DNA from: Pseudomonas marginalis
Lineage (GTDB): Bacteria > Pseudomonadota > Gammaproteobacteria > Pseudomonadales > Pseudomonadaceae
Assembly: GCF_008692035.1 (NCBI RefSeq)
Contig: NZ_VTFG01000002.1
Span: forward strand, 1,302,001 to 1,366,000
Direction of reading: 5' to 3'
Length of the DNA stretch: 64,000 bases
Made by a program: the position numbers and the translations under genes. Shown in pieces: positions 43,138 to 53,243 of this stretch. How positions within the stretch are numbered: the stretch's first letter is position 1; each line of letters opens with the position of its first letter. Under the pieces are notes generated by a model. That model had not been told where the DNA came from. It worked only from the letters and a program-made list of their open reading frames with translations, and searched no databases.

Positions 43138-44514
43138 TTACACGCCGCCGGCCGTGAGCTTCTCCGGATCCAACAGGACTTCCAGTTGGCTACGGGGCAG
43201 GTCGGTGTGCTCAAGGGCCACATCAATCACCGGGCGGCCCTGCTGATAGGCCTTCTTGGCAATCTCAGCGGCCTTTTGGTAACCAATGATCGGGTTGAGT
43301 GCGGTGACCAGGATCGGGTTGCGCGACAGCGCTTCCTTGAGCTTGGCTTCGTTGACCTTGAAGCTGGCGATCGCCTTGTCTGCCAGCAGACGGCTGGCAT
43401 TGGCCAGCAACTCGAGGCTGCTGAGCAGGTTCTGGGCAATGATCGGCAGCATCACATTCAGCTCGAAATTGCCGGATTGGCCAGCGACGGTGATCACCGT
43501 GTCATTGCCGATGACTTGGGCAGCCACCATGGCGGTCGCTTCCGGAATCACCGGGTTGACCTTGCCTGGCATGATCGAAGAGCCCGGCTGCAGGCCCTCC
43601 AGTTCGATTTCCCCCAGGCCGGCCAGCGGGCCGGAGTTCATCCAGCGCAGGTCATTGGCGATTTTCATCAGCGACACGGCGGTAGCTTTCAACTGGCCGG
43701 AGACGGCGACGGCAGTGTCCTGGGAGCCGATCAGCGCGAACAGATTCTTGCCCGGCGTGAATTTCACGCCTGCCAGGCTGCTGAGCTGTTGACTGAAACG
43801 CACGGCGAATTCCGGGTGCGCATTAATCCCGGTGCCCACCGCCGTACCGCCCTGGGCCAGAGCCTGCAGGGCCGGTAATAAATCCTGCAGGTGACCGATA
43901 TTGGCCTTGAGTTGCTGCGCCCAGCCATTGAGGACCTGGCTCATGCGCACGGGCATGGCGTCCATCAGGTGCGTGCGGCCGGTCTTGATGAATGGGTGAA
44001 CCTCTTCGGCTTTCTGCTCGATCACCTGCACCAGGTGCAGCAGGGCCGGCAGCGTTTGCTCGTGCAGCACCAGCGCAGCACTGACATGGATGGTGGTCGG
44101 AATGATGTCGTTGCTGCTTTGACCGCAGTTCACATGATCGTTGGGATTGACCGCTTCGCCGAGCAAGCGGCTGGCGAGCGTCGCAATCACTTCGTTGGCA
44201 TTCATGTTTGAACTGGTGCCGGAACCGGTCTGGAAGATATCCACCGGGAAATGCCGCATGTAATCGCCTTCAAGCAATCCTTGGGCGGCATCGACAATGG
44301 CTTTGCCCTGCCCTTCGCTGATCTGCTTGAGGTCGACGTTGACCTTGGCGGCTGCGGCCTTGGCCAGGATCAGTGCGCGAATGAATTGCGCCGGCATGCG
44401 TTGGTGGCTGATCGGAAAGTTGTTCACCGCGCGCTGGGTCTGCGCACCGTACAAGGCCTCGGCGGGGACTTGCAGTTCGCCCATGCTGTCGCGTTCGATA
44501 CGGGTGTTACTCAT
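43138..44514 (-). CDS. fumC: Fumarate hydratase class II
   Basis: 458 residues. Hydrates fumarate to malate without an Fe-S cluster, so it works when iron is scarce. The signature GSSIMPGKVNP is intact, as are GSGTSSNMNANEV and TGRTHLMDA. The start at 44514 has AAGGA 8 bases upstream; a longer in-frame extension overlaps fagA in a different frame and is rejected. It overlaps fagA by 8 bases. Confidence 0.97.
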   Translation of the reverse strand: MSNTRIERDSMGELQVPAEALYGAQTQRAVNNFPISHQRMPAQFIRALILAKAAAAKVNVDLKQISEGQGKAIVDAAQGLLEGDYMRHFPVDIFQTGSGTSSNMNANEVIATLASRLLGEAVNPNDHVNCGQSSNDIIPTTIHVSAALVLHEQTLPALLHLVQVIEQKAEEVHPFIKTGRTHLMDAMPVRMSQVLNGWAQQLKANIGHLQDLLPALQALAQGGTAVGTGINAHPEFAVRFSQQLSSLAGVKFTPGKNLFALIGSQDTAVAVSGQLKATAVSLMKIANDLRWMNSGPLAGLGEIELEGLQPGSSIMPGKVNPVIPEATAMVAAQVIGNDTVITVAGQSGNFELNVMLPIIAQNLLSSLELLANASRLLADKAIASFKVNEAKLKEALSRNPILVTALNPIIGYQKAAEIAKKAYQQGRPVIDVALEHTDLPRSQLEVLLDPEKLTAGGV

Positions 44515-44902
44515 CGGAAGATCCTTGCACCAGGTCAGAAACGGAAATGGAGGGAAGCAATTCGCAGGTCGCCAATTGCCAGGCAAAGGTCTGCCAGCGC
44601 TTGAGGCGGCAGGCACAGTGAGAGAGTTTTTCCAGGTCGCGCAGTGGGCGCCAGGCTTGATCCAGACACAGGGATCGCCAATGCCACGGCAGTGCAATAT
44701 CGCTGGCGGTGTCGATCAGCAGGCGGAATGAGGTTTCAGCGATGGTCCACGGATGGGTCGCGGTACAACACGCCAGGTATCGGCCCTCGTTGAGGTAATG
44801 TTCGATCAGGCGAGGCTCATTGGGATCCAGACCACAGCGAATCTGGCGACTCATCCAGCGCCAGCTTTCCAGGTAAGGATCCTCATGCAGGACAGAACTC
44901 AT
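44507..44902 (-). CDS. fagA: FagA-like Fur-associated protein
   Basis: 131 residues. The position (first gene before fumC, orfX and sodA, just after Fur-like boxes) matches fagA of P. aeruginosa. Rich in Trp, Cys and His (for example YLACCTATHPWT and LSHCACRLKRWQTFAWQ), with no named domain. The start at 44902 is uncertain: a GTG three codons upstream is possible. Function unknown. Confidence 0.83.
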   Translation of the reverse strand: MSSVLHEDPYLESWRWMSRQIRCGLDPNEPRLIEHYLNEGRYLACCTATHPWTIAETSFRLLIDTASDIALPWHWRSLCLDQAWRPLRDLEKLSHCACRLKRWQTFAWQLATCELLPSISVSDLVQGSSDE

Positions 44903-44917
44903 GATCCACACTCATCC

Positions 44918-44936
44918 GGTAATGATATTTATTATT
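44918..44936 (-). promoter_or_regulatory. Fur box, upstream of fagA
   Basis: GGTAATGATATTTATTATT matches the 19-base Fur consensus at 15 positions. It lies 16 bases before the fagA ATG and would block transcription when iron is plentiful. Confidence 0.8.
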
Positions 44937-44953
44937 AAATGATATTGAGAATC
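44935..44953 (-). promoter_or_regulatory. Second, weaker Fur-like box
   Basis: TTAAATGATATTGAGAATC matches the consensus at 12 of 19 positions and overlaps the first by 2 bases, so two dimers could bind side by side. Confidence 0.55.
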
Positions 44954-44994
44954 AAAACAAGAGTGACACCTCAATCCCCTTGAAACACGCCCAC

Positions 44995-45032
44995 AAAAAA
45001 GGCGCGCCATCCGTAAGAGGGCGCGCCTTTTT
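44995..45032 (-). terminator. Rho-independent terminator after pmbA
   Basis: GGCGCGCC at 45001-45008 and at 45020-45027 form an 8-bp stem, extended by the A run and T run on either side. It can work in both directions. Confidence 0.9.
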
Positions 45033-45049
45033 GTGCCGCTGTAGCGGGA

Positions 45050-46396
45050 TTAGCTGCCTGCGACAGTCATCCGCTCGATCAGCACCGAGCCTGTGCGAAT
45101 ATTGCTGCGCAGTTCCAGGTCATTTCCCACTGCAACGATCTGCTTGAACATATCGCGCATGTTGCCGGCGATGGTCACTTCCTGGACGGCAAACTGAATC
45201 TCACCGTTTTCCACCCAGAAGCCCGCCGCGCCACGGGAATAATCCCCAGTGACCATATTCAGGCCATGGCCCATCAATTCGGTTACCAGCAGGCCACGTC
45301 CCATGCGACGCAACAGCGCCGCCTGGTCTTCGTCGCCATGGGTCACGAAAAGGTTATGCACGCCACCGGCGTTGGCGGTGCTTGGCAGGCCGAGTTTGCG
45401 GCCTGAGTAGGTGCCGAGTACGTAAGACACCAGCTCCCCGTTTTCGACGAACGGCTTGGCATACGTGGCCAGGCCGTCCCCATCGAACGCCGAACTGCCC
45501 ATGGCCCGCATCAAGTGCGGACGCTCATCGATGGTCAGCCACTCGGGAAACAACGTCTGGCCGATCGCCCCTTCAAGGAACGAAGACTTGCGATACAGGT
45601 TGCCGCCGGAAATGGCACTCAGGAAACTGCCGAACAAACCGCCTGCCAGCTCCGCCGAAAACAGTACAGGCACTTCACAGGTCGGCACCGGACGCGCGCC
45701 CAGGCGGCTCGCGGCACGTTGTGCGGCACGTTGACCAATGCTGGCCGGATCTGCCAGCAATTCACCCTGACGACTTACGTCGTACCAGTAATCACGCTGC
45801 ATCTGGCCATTGGCCTCGGCGATCATCACGCAGCTCAGACTATGGCGCGTGGACGCATACCCGCCGATAAACCCGTGGCTGTTGCCGTAGACGCGACAGC
45901 CCTGATGCGTGTTCAACGTGGTGCCATCGGCGTTCTTGATGCGGGTATCGGCATCGAACGCCGCCGCTTCGCAGGTCAGCGCCAGCTCGATGGCCCGCTC
46001 GGGCGTGATGTCCCAGGCATGGAACAAATCGAAATCCTTCAAGTCCTTGGCCATCAGCGCCTTATCGGCCAAGCCCGAGCTTTCATCCTCGGAGGTGTGC
46101 TGGGCAATCGCCAACGCGGCGGCAACCGTTTCGCGTATGGCCTCCGGGCCGCTGGCCGACGTACTGGCCGAACCTTTGCGCTGCCCCACATACAAGGTGA
46201 TGCCAAAGCCCTGGTCACGGTTGAATTCGACGGTTTCCACTTCCCGTTGACGTACCGACGTCGACAACCCCTGCTCCAGCGACACCGCCACTTCACAGGC
46301 ACTGGCCCCCTGGCGCTTGGCCTCGGCAAGGATCTGCTCGACTTGTTCCTGCAGGGCCGGTAACGCTTGCGGACCGACGCTTTGGGCTGCACTCAT
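45050..46396 (-). CDS. pmbA: Metalloprotease subunit PmbA (TldE)
   Basis: 448 residues. With TldD it forms a heterodimeric zinc protease that trims peptides such as microcin precursors and degrades CcdA; PmbA itself carries no zinc motif. The C-terminal GHGLNMVTGDYSRGAAGFWVENGE block is typical. The start at 46396 has GGAG 7 bases upstream. Divergent from yjgA; tldD lies just beyond it. Confidence 0.94.
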   Translation of the reverse strand: MSAAQSVGPQALPALQEQVEQILAEAKRQGASACEVAVSLEQGLSTSVRQREVETVEFNRDQGFGITLYVGQRKGSASTSASGPEAIRETVAAALAIAQHTSEDESSGLADKALMAKDLKDFDLFHAWDITPERAIELALTCEAAAFDADTRIKNADGTTLNTHQGCRVYGNSHGFIGGYASTRHSLSCVMIAEANGQMQRDYWYDVSRQGELLADPASIGQRAAQRAASRLGARPVPTCEVPVLFSAELAGGLFGSFLSAISGGNLYRKSSFLEGAIGQTLFPEWLTIDERPHLMRAMGSSAFDGDGLATYAKPFVENGELVSYVLGTYSGRKLGLPSTANAGGVHNLFVTHGDEDQAALLRRMGRGLLVTELMGHGLNMVTGDYSRGAAGFWVENGEIQFAVQEVTIAGNMRDMFKQIVAVGNDLELRSNIRTGSVLIERMTVAGS

Positions 46397-46504
46397 GGTT
46401 TTCTCCACTCAAATTCTGCTTTCGGCTAAGGCCATCGAGCGACCGGGCCGGACAAGCGGCCCCCGACTGGTTATCATGGCGGCGTTTCTTTGCGGACTGC
46501 CACC

Positions 46505-47026
46505 ATGGTTGATTCTTACGACGACTCCCTCGATGGGGAGAAAAGCAAAACCCAGGTCAAACGTGAGCTGCATGCTCTGGTTGACCTGGGCGAGCGCCTT
46601 ACAACGCTCAAGAAAGACTTGATTGCAAAACTGCCACTGACCGACGAAATGCGCCGGGCGCTTGCGGACGCACCCAAGCACACCGCGAATATCGCGCGTA
46701 AACGGCACATCATGTTTATCGGCAAGCTGATGCGCGATCAGGACACTGACGCCATTCTCGCCTTGCTTGATCAAACCGATGCCTCCACTCGCCAGTACAA
46801 CGAACGTTTCCACAACCTGGAACGTTGGCGTGACCGCCTGATCTCGGGCGATGACGCGGTGCTGGAGAAATTCGTGCTGGACTACCCGGACGCCGACCGC
46901 CAGCAACTGCGCTCCCTGATCCGTCAGGCCCAGCACGAGCAGGCGCATAACAAGGCGCCGGCCACCAGCCGTAAAATCTTCAAATACATCCGTGAGCTGG
47001 ACGAGACTCAACGCGGCCTGCGTTGA
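46505..47026 (+). CDS. darP: Ribosome-biogenesis factor DarP (YjgA, DUF615)
   Basis: 173 residues, mostly helical. The family blocks VKRELHALVDLGERL and ARKRHIMFIGKLMR are present. In E. coli it associates with late 50S assembly intermediates. The start at 46505 (MVDSYDDS) fits the family. A hairpin ends it before convergent tldD. Confidence 0.92.
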   Translation: MVDSYDDSLDGEKSKTQVKRELHALVDLGERLTTLKKDLIAKLPLTDEMRRALADAPKHTANIARKRHIMFIGKLMRDQDTDAILALLDQTDASTRQYNERFHNLERWRDRLISGDDAVLEKFVLDYPDADRQQLRSLIRQAQHEQAHNKAPATSRKIFKYIRELDETQRGLR

Positions 47027-47036
47027 TGCCCTTCCC

Positions 47037-47059
47037 CGGGTGGCGATCTTCGCCACCCG
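47037..47059. terminator. Hairpin between convergent darP and tldD
   Basis: CGGGTGGCGA / TCGCCACCCG, a perfect 10-bp stem with a 3-base loop. No strong T run on either side. Confidence 0.5.
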
Positions 47060-47071
47060 AAGCTCCACCCC

Positions 47072-48514
47072 TTACGACCCCGTGCCTCCCACGGTGATCG
47101 CATCAATTTTCAGCGTTGGCTGGCCGACCCCTACCGGTACCGACTGCCCGTCCTTCCCGCACATGCCCACGCCACTGTCCAGGGCCAGGTCGTTGCCGAC
47201 CATCGACACCTTGCTCATGGCTTCCGGGCCATTGCCAATCAACGTTGCCCCTTTGACCGGCGCGGTAATCCTGCCGTCTTCGATCAGGTACGCCTCGCTG
47301 GTAGAGAACACGAACTTGCCGCTGGTGATATCCACCTGGCCGCCGCCAAGGTTGGCGCAGTAAATGCCGCGCTTCACCGAGGCGATGATCTCCGCCGGGT
47401 CGCTTTCGCCACCGAGCATGTAGGTGTTGGTCATGCGGGGCATCGGCAGGTGCGCATAAGATTCGCGACGGCCGTTACCGGTGCGCGCAACGCCCATCAG
47501 GCGGGCATTGAGCTTGTCCTGCATGTAGCCCTTGAGCACACCGTTTTCAATCAAGGTGGTGCATTCGGTCGGCGTGCCTTCATCATCGACGCTCAACGAG
47601 CCGCGGCGACCGGCCAGGGTGCCATCATCGACAATGGTGCACAGCTTGGACGCAACCATCTCGCCCATGCGCCCGCTGTAGGCGGAACTGCCTTTGCGGT
47701 TGAAATCGCCTTCCAGGCCATGGCCCACGGCCTCGTGCAGCAATACGCCGGACCAGCCCGGGCCCAACACCACCGGCAACGTGCCGGCCGGCGCAGGAAT
47801 GGCTTCCAGGTTCACCAACGCCTGGCGCAAAGCCTCACGGGCATAGCCCATGGCACGGTCGTCGGTGAGGAAGTAACGGTAGTCGGTACGCCCGCCGCCG
47901 CCGTGGCCGCCACGCTCGCGGCGGCCGTTCTGCTCGACGATCACGCTGACATTGAAACGCACCAGCGGCCGCACGTCCGCCGCCAGCCCCCCGTCGGTGG
48001 ACGCCACCAGGATGCGTTCCCACACACCGGCCATGCTCACCGAGACCTGCTGGATACGCGGGTCCAGGGCGCGGGTGGCCGCATCGATACGCTTGAGCAA
48101 CTCGACCTTTTCCGCGCGGCTGATCACTTCCAGGGGGTTGTCCGGCGCATACAACTGCGCCACGTCCTGGGTACTGAACGCCTGTACCGTGCCATGTTGG
48201 CCGGCACGGGAGATCGAACGCGCAGCACGTGCGGCCAGGCCCAACGCCTCCAGGGTGATCGCGTTACTGTAGGCAAAACCGGTCTTTTCACCGGATTGCG
48301 CACGAACGCCTACACCTTGGTCAAGATTGAAACTGCCTTCCTTGACGATGCCATCTTCCAGGGCCCAGGACTCGGAGATCTGCCCCTGGAAATACAGGTC
48401 GGCGGCATCGATGCCTGGCCCGGCCAGATCGCCGAGCACGGTTTGCAAACTTTCGATGGTCACGCCACCGGGTGCCAGGAGGTGTTCACTGACTGAGGAC
48501 AACAACTCGCTCAT
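47072..48514 (-). CDS. tldD: Metalloprotease subunit TldD
   Basis: 480 residues. Zinc motif HEAVGH (residues 260-265, HExxxH) is present, as in active TldD. It is the catalytic partner of PmbA. The start at 48514 (MSELLSSVSEH) is canonical; in-frame starts further upstream overlap the amidase gene. The gene follows that amidase by 16 bases. Confidence 0.95.
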   Translation of the reverse strand: MSELLSSVSEHLLAPGGVTIESLQTVLGDLAGPGIDAADLYFQGQISESWALEDGIVKEGSFNLDQGVGVRAQSGEKTGFAYSNAITLEALGLAARAARSISRAGQHGTVQAFSTQDVAQLYAPDNPLEVISRAEKVELLKRIDAATRALDPRIQQVSVSMAGVWERILVASTDGGLAADVRPLVRFNVSVIVEQNGRRERGGHGGGGRTDYRYFLTDDRAMGYAREALRQALVNLEAIPAPAGTLPVVLGPGWSGVLLHEAVGHGLEGDFNRKGSSAYSGRMGEMVASKLCTIVDDGTLAGRRGSLSVDDEGTPTECTTLIENGVLKGYMQDKLNARLMGVARTGNGRRESYAHLPMPRMTNTYMLGGESDPAEIIASVKRGIYCANLGGGQVDITSGKFVFSTSEAYLIEDGRITAPVKGATLIGNGPEAMSKVSMVGNDLALDSGVGMCGKDGQSVPVGVGQPTLKIDAITVGGTGS

Positions 48515-48530
48515 AGGTTTGGCCTTAAAT

Positions 48531-49379
48531 TCATCGTTCTGAAGCAGGCCGCTGGGCGCCCTGCGAGAAAAAGCGCCGATGGTTGACCACCGGCATGCGC
48601 GCCCGTATCGACGCCTGTTCACTGCTATCGCGTTCGGCCAGCAACACCGCTTCGCCTTGATCCTGTTGTGCCAGCACCCGGCCCCATGGGTCGACGATCG
48701 CCGCATGACCATAAGTTTCCCGTGGCCCTGGATGCACACCGCCCTGGGCGGCCGCCAGCAGGTAACACTGGGTCTCGATGGCCCGTGCACGAATCAGCAC
48801 ATCCCAGTGGGCGGCACCGGTCACGGCGGTAAAGGCCGAGGGCGCGGTAATCAATTCAGCCCCCGCCGCGCGCAGCTCGCTGTACAGCTCGGGGAAGCGC
48901 AGGTCGTAACAGACCGTCAGGCCCAAACGGCCAACCGGCGTATCCGCCACCACCACGTTGCTCCCGAAAGCATAGTCATCGGACTCCCGATAGCGACCCC
49001 GGGCGTCCGCCACGTCCACATCAAACAAATGCAGCTTGTCGTAACGAGCGACGACTTCGCCGCGATCATCGACCAGCAGCGAGCAGGCATTGGATTTGGC
49101 GTGCGGTTGATCCTTGGGCGGCAACGGCAGCGTGCCAGCCACTATCCATAAGGTGAGGTCGCGGGCGGTCTGTTTCAACCATGGCAGGATCGGACCTTCA
49201 CCCAGCGCCTCGGCGCGGCCGATATCCGCCACGTCGCGGCGGCCCATGGCGGCAAAGTTTTCCGGCAGCACCGCCAGCTTCGCACCGCCGGCCGCCGCTT
49301 GTTCCAACAAGCGCCGGGCCTGGACCAGGTTGGCCAGCACATCGCTCTGACTGACCATTTGGATTACTGCAAAGGACAT
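48531..49379 (-). CDS. Nitrilase-superfamily amidohydrolase (Nit1/YbeM-like)
   Basis: 282 residues with the Glu40-Lys115-Cys157 triad (LPENFA, RYDKLHLFDVD, VCYDLRFPELY). The RFPELY motif and context fit Nit1-type enzymes, which hydrolyse deaminated glutathione; the substrate is not proven. GGAG is about 9 bases before the ATG. It lies between yhdP and tldD in one orientation. Confidence 0.88.
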   Translation of the reverse strand: MSFAVIQMVSQSDVLANLVQARRLLEQAAAGGAKLAVLPENFAAMGRRDVADIGRAEALGEGPILPWLKQTARDLTLWIVAGTLPLPPKDQPHAKSNACSLLVDDRGEVVARYDKLHLFDVDVADARGRYRESDDYAFGSNVVVADTPVGRLGLTVCYDLRFPELYSELRAAGAELITAPSAFTAVTGAAHWDVLIRARAIETQCYLLAAAQGGVHPGPRETYGHAAIVDPWGRVLAQQDQGEAVLLAERDSSEQASIRARMPVVNHRRFFSQGAQRPASER

Positions 49380-49427
49380 GGGCCGATACTCCGTAAAAGG
49401 CATGGGGCCATGCTACTCCACAGGCTC

Positions 49428-52400
49428 TCAGTTTGGTTTTTCAAAGGGCTTGTCGAAGGTGATTTTTGGATCCTTCCATGGGCCTTCCACCTTGTATTGC
49501 ACGCTGGCGAAACGCGAAACACGGTCACCGATCAGCTTGTCGATCAGGAACAGTGCGCCACCAATCGCCGGCGCGCCCACGATCAGCGCGGCAATCGGCA
49601 GGTTGTTGGTCACCGGCAACGTCACCAGCAACTTCGCATCGACACGGTCAGCCACCAGGTCCAGGGTGCCATTGAGCTCCAGGTTGCTCGACGGGCCGGT
49701 CATGGTGATCGGCTCGCGCGTCACGAACACGCCATTGCTGGCGACCAATTGGCCCTTGACCCGGTCATAACTCAAGCCCTTGCCCAGCAGGTCGGAGAAG
49801 TCCAGGCGCAGGCGGCGCCCGATGGAGTTGAAGTTGAGCAGACCGAACACCCGCAGCGCCTGGGCACCACCTTCCACCTCGACAAACTGACCTTTACGGA
49901 ACGTCGCATCCAGGCTGCCGGAGAACCGTTTAGGCCCGACCCAGGCCGGCGAACCCGGCCACCGCCCATCTACATCCAGGTGGAAGTCCTCGCTGGTGAC
50001 CGTGGGCGCATAGCCCCAGCCTTTGAGTACGTCGGCGATGTTCTTGCCGTCCAGGCGCCCCTTGTACCAACTGCTGCTGTCACCCGGGACACCTTCCCAT
50101 CCGCCGGCGCCCTTGAGTTGCATGCCCTTGAGGCCCAGGTCCAGCGTATTGAAAGCCAGGCCTTTGGCCGTTGGCCGGATCTTGAGTGACCAGGCGCCAA
50201 TCAGGTCCGGCCCCTGGAACAGCTGGTCAATGGCGATATCCAACGCCGGAATATCCTTGGGATCGATACTGGCCAACGGGTCCGGTGCGTTTTCATCAGC
50301 CTGTACCGTCGGGTCCACCGCCGGCAGCTTCACGTATTGCAGGTTGACCGCAATCGGCGCGCCCTTGGCATCCGGCAGGTTCACGGCGCCCTTGGCTTGC
50401 TGGCTGTCAAAGCGTAAACCCCAGGCAGCGGGCTTGCGATCCAGCTGCAGGTTGACCTGATCGAACTGGGTACCCAGGCCGGTGAGCTTGCCAATCTTGA
50501 ATTCGGCACCGCTGAGCAACTGCTTGGCACTGCCACCTGGGTCATTGCCAGCATACTGGTTCACCAGTTTTTTCCACGGGTCGATATCCAGCTCCGAGAG
50601 CACGCCACGGATGCGCAAACCCTTGGCGCCTGGCAGCACGGCATCACCATCACCGAGGAACAACTCGCCACGGCCGTCATTGAGTTTGTCCGGCGGCGCG
50701 GCAAAGGTGAAGTTGGCCAACTCACCGTAATCAAACCAGTAGCGGCGCTCAGCCCCCTGCAAGGTCATGCGGAATACGCTGTCACGTCCCTGGCTGGCCG
50801 GCATGCCGAACGGCGCCGGCAAGTCCACCACAACACCCTTGAGGTTGGAGCTGACCATCAGTTGGCTGTCGGCACCGTCCAGGTTGAGCTGCAATTGATA
50901 CGAAATATCGCCGGACACCGGCAACGGCTGACTGACTTTCAACCAATCCGTCAGACGCTTGACCGTCACCTGCCCCTTGGCAGCGACACGGGTGCTGATA
51001 TTACCCGGCTTGCCATCGGCAAAGATCTGCGCGGTGATCGGCCGGTCAAATGCCTGGGCGGTAATCTTTTCGCCGCTCAAGCCCTTGGCGCTGTCGAAGC
51101 GGAAATTGCCCTTGAGCTGCGTCAGGTCCAGAGGCGGTTCCGCCAATTGCAGGCGTGCCTTGTCAGTCTGGAAATCCACCACGATCCTGGGCTCGATGCC
51201 CTTGACCAGCGGAACATCCAGATCCAGCATGCCTTGCAGGTCTCCTTCGCCTTTCCAGCCGGCGAAGGTGGAGGCCGTGCCGATTGGCGCTTCCTGGAGG
51301 ATCTTCAGCCCATCACCCAGGCCACCGGCAAAACCACCGGTAAGCAGCAGATGGCTTTCCTTGCCGGACGGCGCGTGGGGAATATTGACGTAGACGTCCT
51401 TGACCTTGGTGTCGAGCAACTGCCCCTTGCTGGCCAGGATGCGTACGCCCGTCTCTTCGACAAACACTTCGCCATTGACCTTGTTCACATGGGGCCAACC
51501 CGGCTGGAACGCCAGTTCGGCGTCATGCACCTTGAAGAACAGGCTGATATTGCGCGCGGCGGGCAACGCATCGTGGTTCAGCGAGCCTTGGTACTGGAAG
51601 AACCCCTGGTCCACCGCGCCCTTGAGAATCGCCGTGCGCAGCCACTCATCCAACGCGGGACTCAACACGGCCGGCAGGTATTTAGGGGTAAAGCGTCCAT
51701 CGCCATCGACCATACCGACCCGCAGGTCCATATAGTCTTCCTGGCTGTGGTCGAAATGCAGGCGAATCAGGAAATCGGCAGCGATCTTGCCCTCTTCCCC
51801 CAGCACCTTGATATACGGGGCGATCAGGGTGAAGCCTTGTTTATCCAGCTTCCACGTCAGGCGTGCATTGGCCTGGAGGTACTGCCAGGGCTTGGCGAAG
51901 ATCGGATCGAGGTGCAGGGAAAAATCCTTGCTGTCCATGCGCAACTCGCCCTGGCCCAGGTCGCCGCTGATGCTGCCGGAAACGTTGCGTGCGGCCGGCG
52001 CACCGAAGTAGGCGTCAAACCCGACCCGTTCCAGGTTGGCGGCAAAGCTGACTTTTTGATCGGTGGTGTCTTGAGGACGGAAATCCACCAGTACATTGCG
52101 CAGCAGACCGGTGGCCTTCAGGTGCTCGACGGTCTTGGCGACGCCTTCCGGCAGCGGCGCCAGGGCGTTGAGCAACGGTGTGATGGGGGTCAGGTCGAGG
52201 CGGTCAGCCTGCAGCTTCCAGGCTTCCAGGGCCGTATCGGTCGCCAGGGTCTGCTGCAATTGCAGGCGCGATTCCCATCGGGTCTCGCCCAGGTTCATCG
52301 CCAGGGAATCGAACAACACCTTCAAGCCCGTATCGCTGCGTTGCAGATAGGCCGTAAGTGCAAGGTTTTCGATATGCACCGGCTTGCGCTCGGCGTAGCT

Positions 52401-53243
52401 GCCCTTCACCTGCGGCGAGTTGAGGCGCACGACCGCACTTTGCACCGTGCCTTTACCCCAGTTCAGCCAGAACTCACCGCCGGCCTTGAACTGCGTGAGT
52501 TTCCACTGCTGGGTCAGCCTGGCGGGGATCCACTTGGCCCAGTCGCTTTGGGGCAGACTCAGGTAGGCCTCGACTTCAGCATCCTTCCACTGGCTCGCGC
52601 GAATGCGGCTGCGCAGGCTCAGGGCAAGGGGCTGGCCGTCGGGCAAGGTCAGGCGGGCGTCCAGGCGCTGGCGGGTGACGCCCGTGTGCAGGCTCAAGCC
52701 CACATAGGTCAGGGTCAGCGGCGCCTGGTCGAACGGTTGCAGGGTGACCTGGCTGTCGAGCAGCGATACGCGCTTGACCATCTGCATGCGCTTGAGCAAT
52801 TGCTCCGGGTCCAGCGGCTGGTCGTCCTGTATCGGCAAGCCTTGCAGCGCCCAATGGCCGTCCTTGTCTTCCTTGGCGCTCAGTTGCAGGCCACTGACTT
52901 CCAGGTGCGCAATACGCACTTCGCGCGCCATCAGGCTGGCCCACATGTCCGGCACCACTTCGACCTGATCCAGGCGCAAGGCACTGCTGCCCTCGCCGAC
53001 CATTACGTCGTGGGCCAGCAACACGGGCGCAAAACCGCTCCAGCGGCCTTCAAGGCTGCCGATGTGCACAGGCATGTCCACCGCAGCCTGGGCCTTGGCT
53101 TCGATTTCCGCGCGGTATTCGGCCACCAACGGGGTCAATTCACGCCCCAGGCTCACGTACACCGCCGCCAACACCAGCAGCAAGGCGCACAGCCCAAGGC
53201 CCCAACGGGTCAAAGCGGCAAAAAAGCGTGTCAGACGCTCCAT
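49428..53243 (-). CDS. yhdP: YhdP family AsmA-like envelope protein
   Basis: 1271 residues. An N-terminal membrane helix (about 12-31) precedes a very long beta-rich periplasmic body, ending in an AsmA-like C terminus with the last membrane-proximal GLLNFNSIGRRLRLDFSDLLGKGLSYDRVKG block. YhdP is one of the AsmA-like bridges (with TamB and YdbH) that carry phospholipids to the outer membrane. GAGGG precedes the ATG. 48 bases from the amidase gene. Confidence 0.94.
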   Translation of the reverse strand: MERLTRFFAALTRWGLGLCALLLVLAAVYVSLGRELTPLVAEYRAEIEAKAQAAVDMPVHIGSLEGRWSGFAPVLLAHDVMVGEGSSALRLDQVEVVPDMWASLMAREVRIAHLEVSGLQLSAKEDKDGHWALQGLPIQDDQPLDPEQLLKRMQMVKRVSLLDSQVTLQPFDQAPLTLTYVGLSLHTGVTRQRLDARLTLPDGQPLALSLRSRIRASQWKDAEVEAYLSLPQSDWAKWIPARLTQQWKLTQFKAGGEFWLNWGKGTVQSAVVRLNSPQVKGSYAERKPVHIENLALTAYLQRSDTGLKVLFDSLAMNLGETRWESRLQLQQTLATDTALEAWKLQADRLDLTPITPLLNALAPLPEGVAKTVEHLKATGLLRNVLVDFRPQDTTDQKVSFAANLERVGFDAYFGAPAARNVSGSISGDLGQGELRMDSKDFSLHLDPIFAKPWQYLQANARLTWKLDKQGFTLIAPYIKVLGEEGKIAADFLIRLHFDHSQEDYMDLRVGMVDGDGRFTPKYLPAVLSPALDEWLRTAILKGAVDQGFFQYQGSLNHDALPAARNISLFFKVHDAELAFQPGWPHVNKVNGEVFVEETGVRILASKGQLLDTKVKDVYVNIPHAPSGKESHLLLTGGFAGGLGDGLKILQEAPIGTASTFAGWKGEGDLQGMLDLDVPLVKGIEPRIVVDFQTDKARLQLAEPPLDLTQLKGNFRFDSAKGLSGEKITAQAFDRPITAQIFADGKPGNISTRVAAKGQVTVKRLTDWLKVSQPLPVSGDISYQLQLNLDGADSQLMVSSNLKGVVVDLPAPFGMPASQGRDSVFRMTLQGAERRYWFDYGELANFTFAAPPDKLNDGRGELFLGDGDAVLPGAKGLRIRGVLSELDIDPWKKLVNQYAGNDPGGSAKQLLSGAEFKIGKLTGLGTQFDQVNLQLDRKPAAWGLRFDSQQAKGAVNLPDAKGAPIAVNLQYVKLPAVDPTVQADENAPDPLASIDPKDIPALDIAIDQLFQGPDLIGAWSLKIRPTAKGLAFNTLDLGLKGMQLKGAGGWEGVPGDSSSWYKGRLDGKNIADVLKGWGYAPTVTSEDFHLDVDGRWPGSPAWVGPKRFSGSLDATFRKGQFVEVEGGAQALRVFGLLNFNSIGRRLRLDFSDLLGKGLSYDRVKGQLVASNGVFVTREPITMTGPSSNLELNGTLDLVADRVDAKLLVTLPVTNNLPIAALIVGAPAIGGALFLIDKLIGDRVSRFASVQYKVEGPWKDPKITFDKPFEKPN

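Noticed and set aside
44515..44697. An N-terminal extension of fumC
   Set aside because: It overlaps fagA in another frame, lacks a ribosome-binding site and does not match FumC N termini; MSNTRIERDSMG is the expected start.
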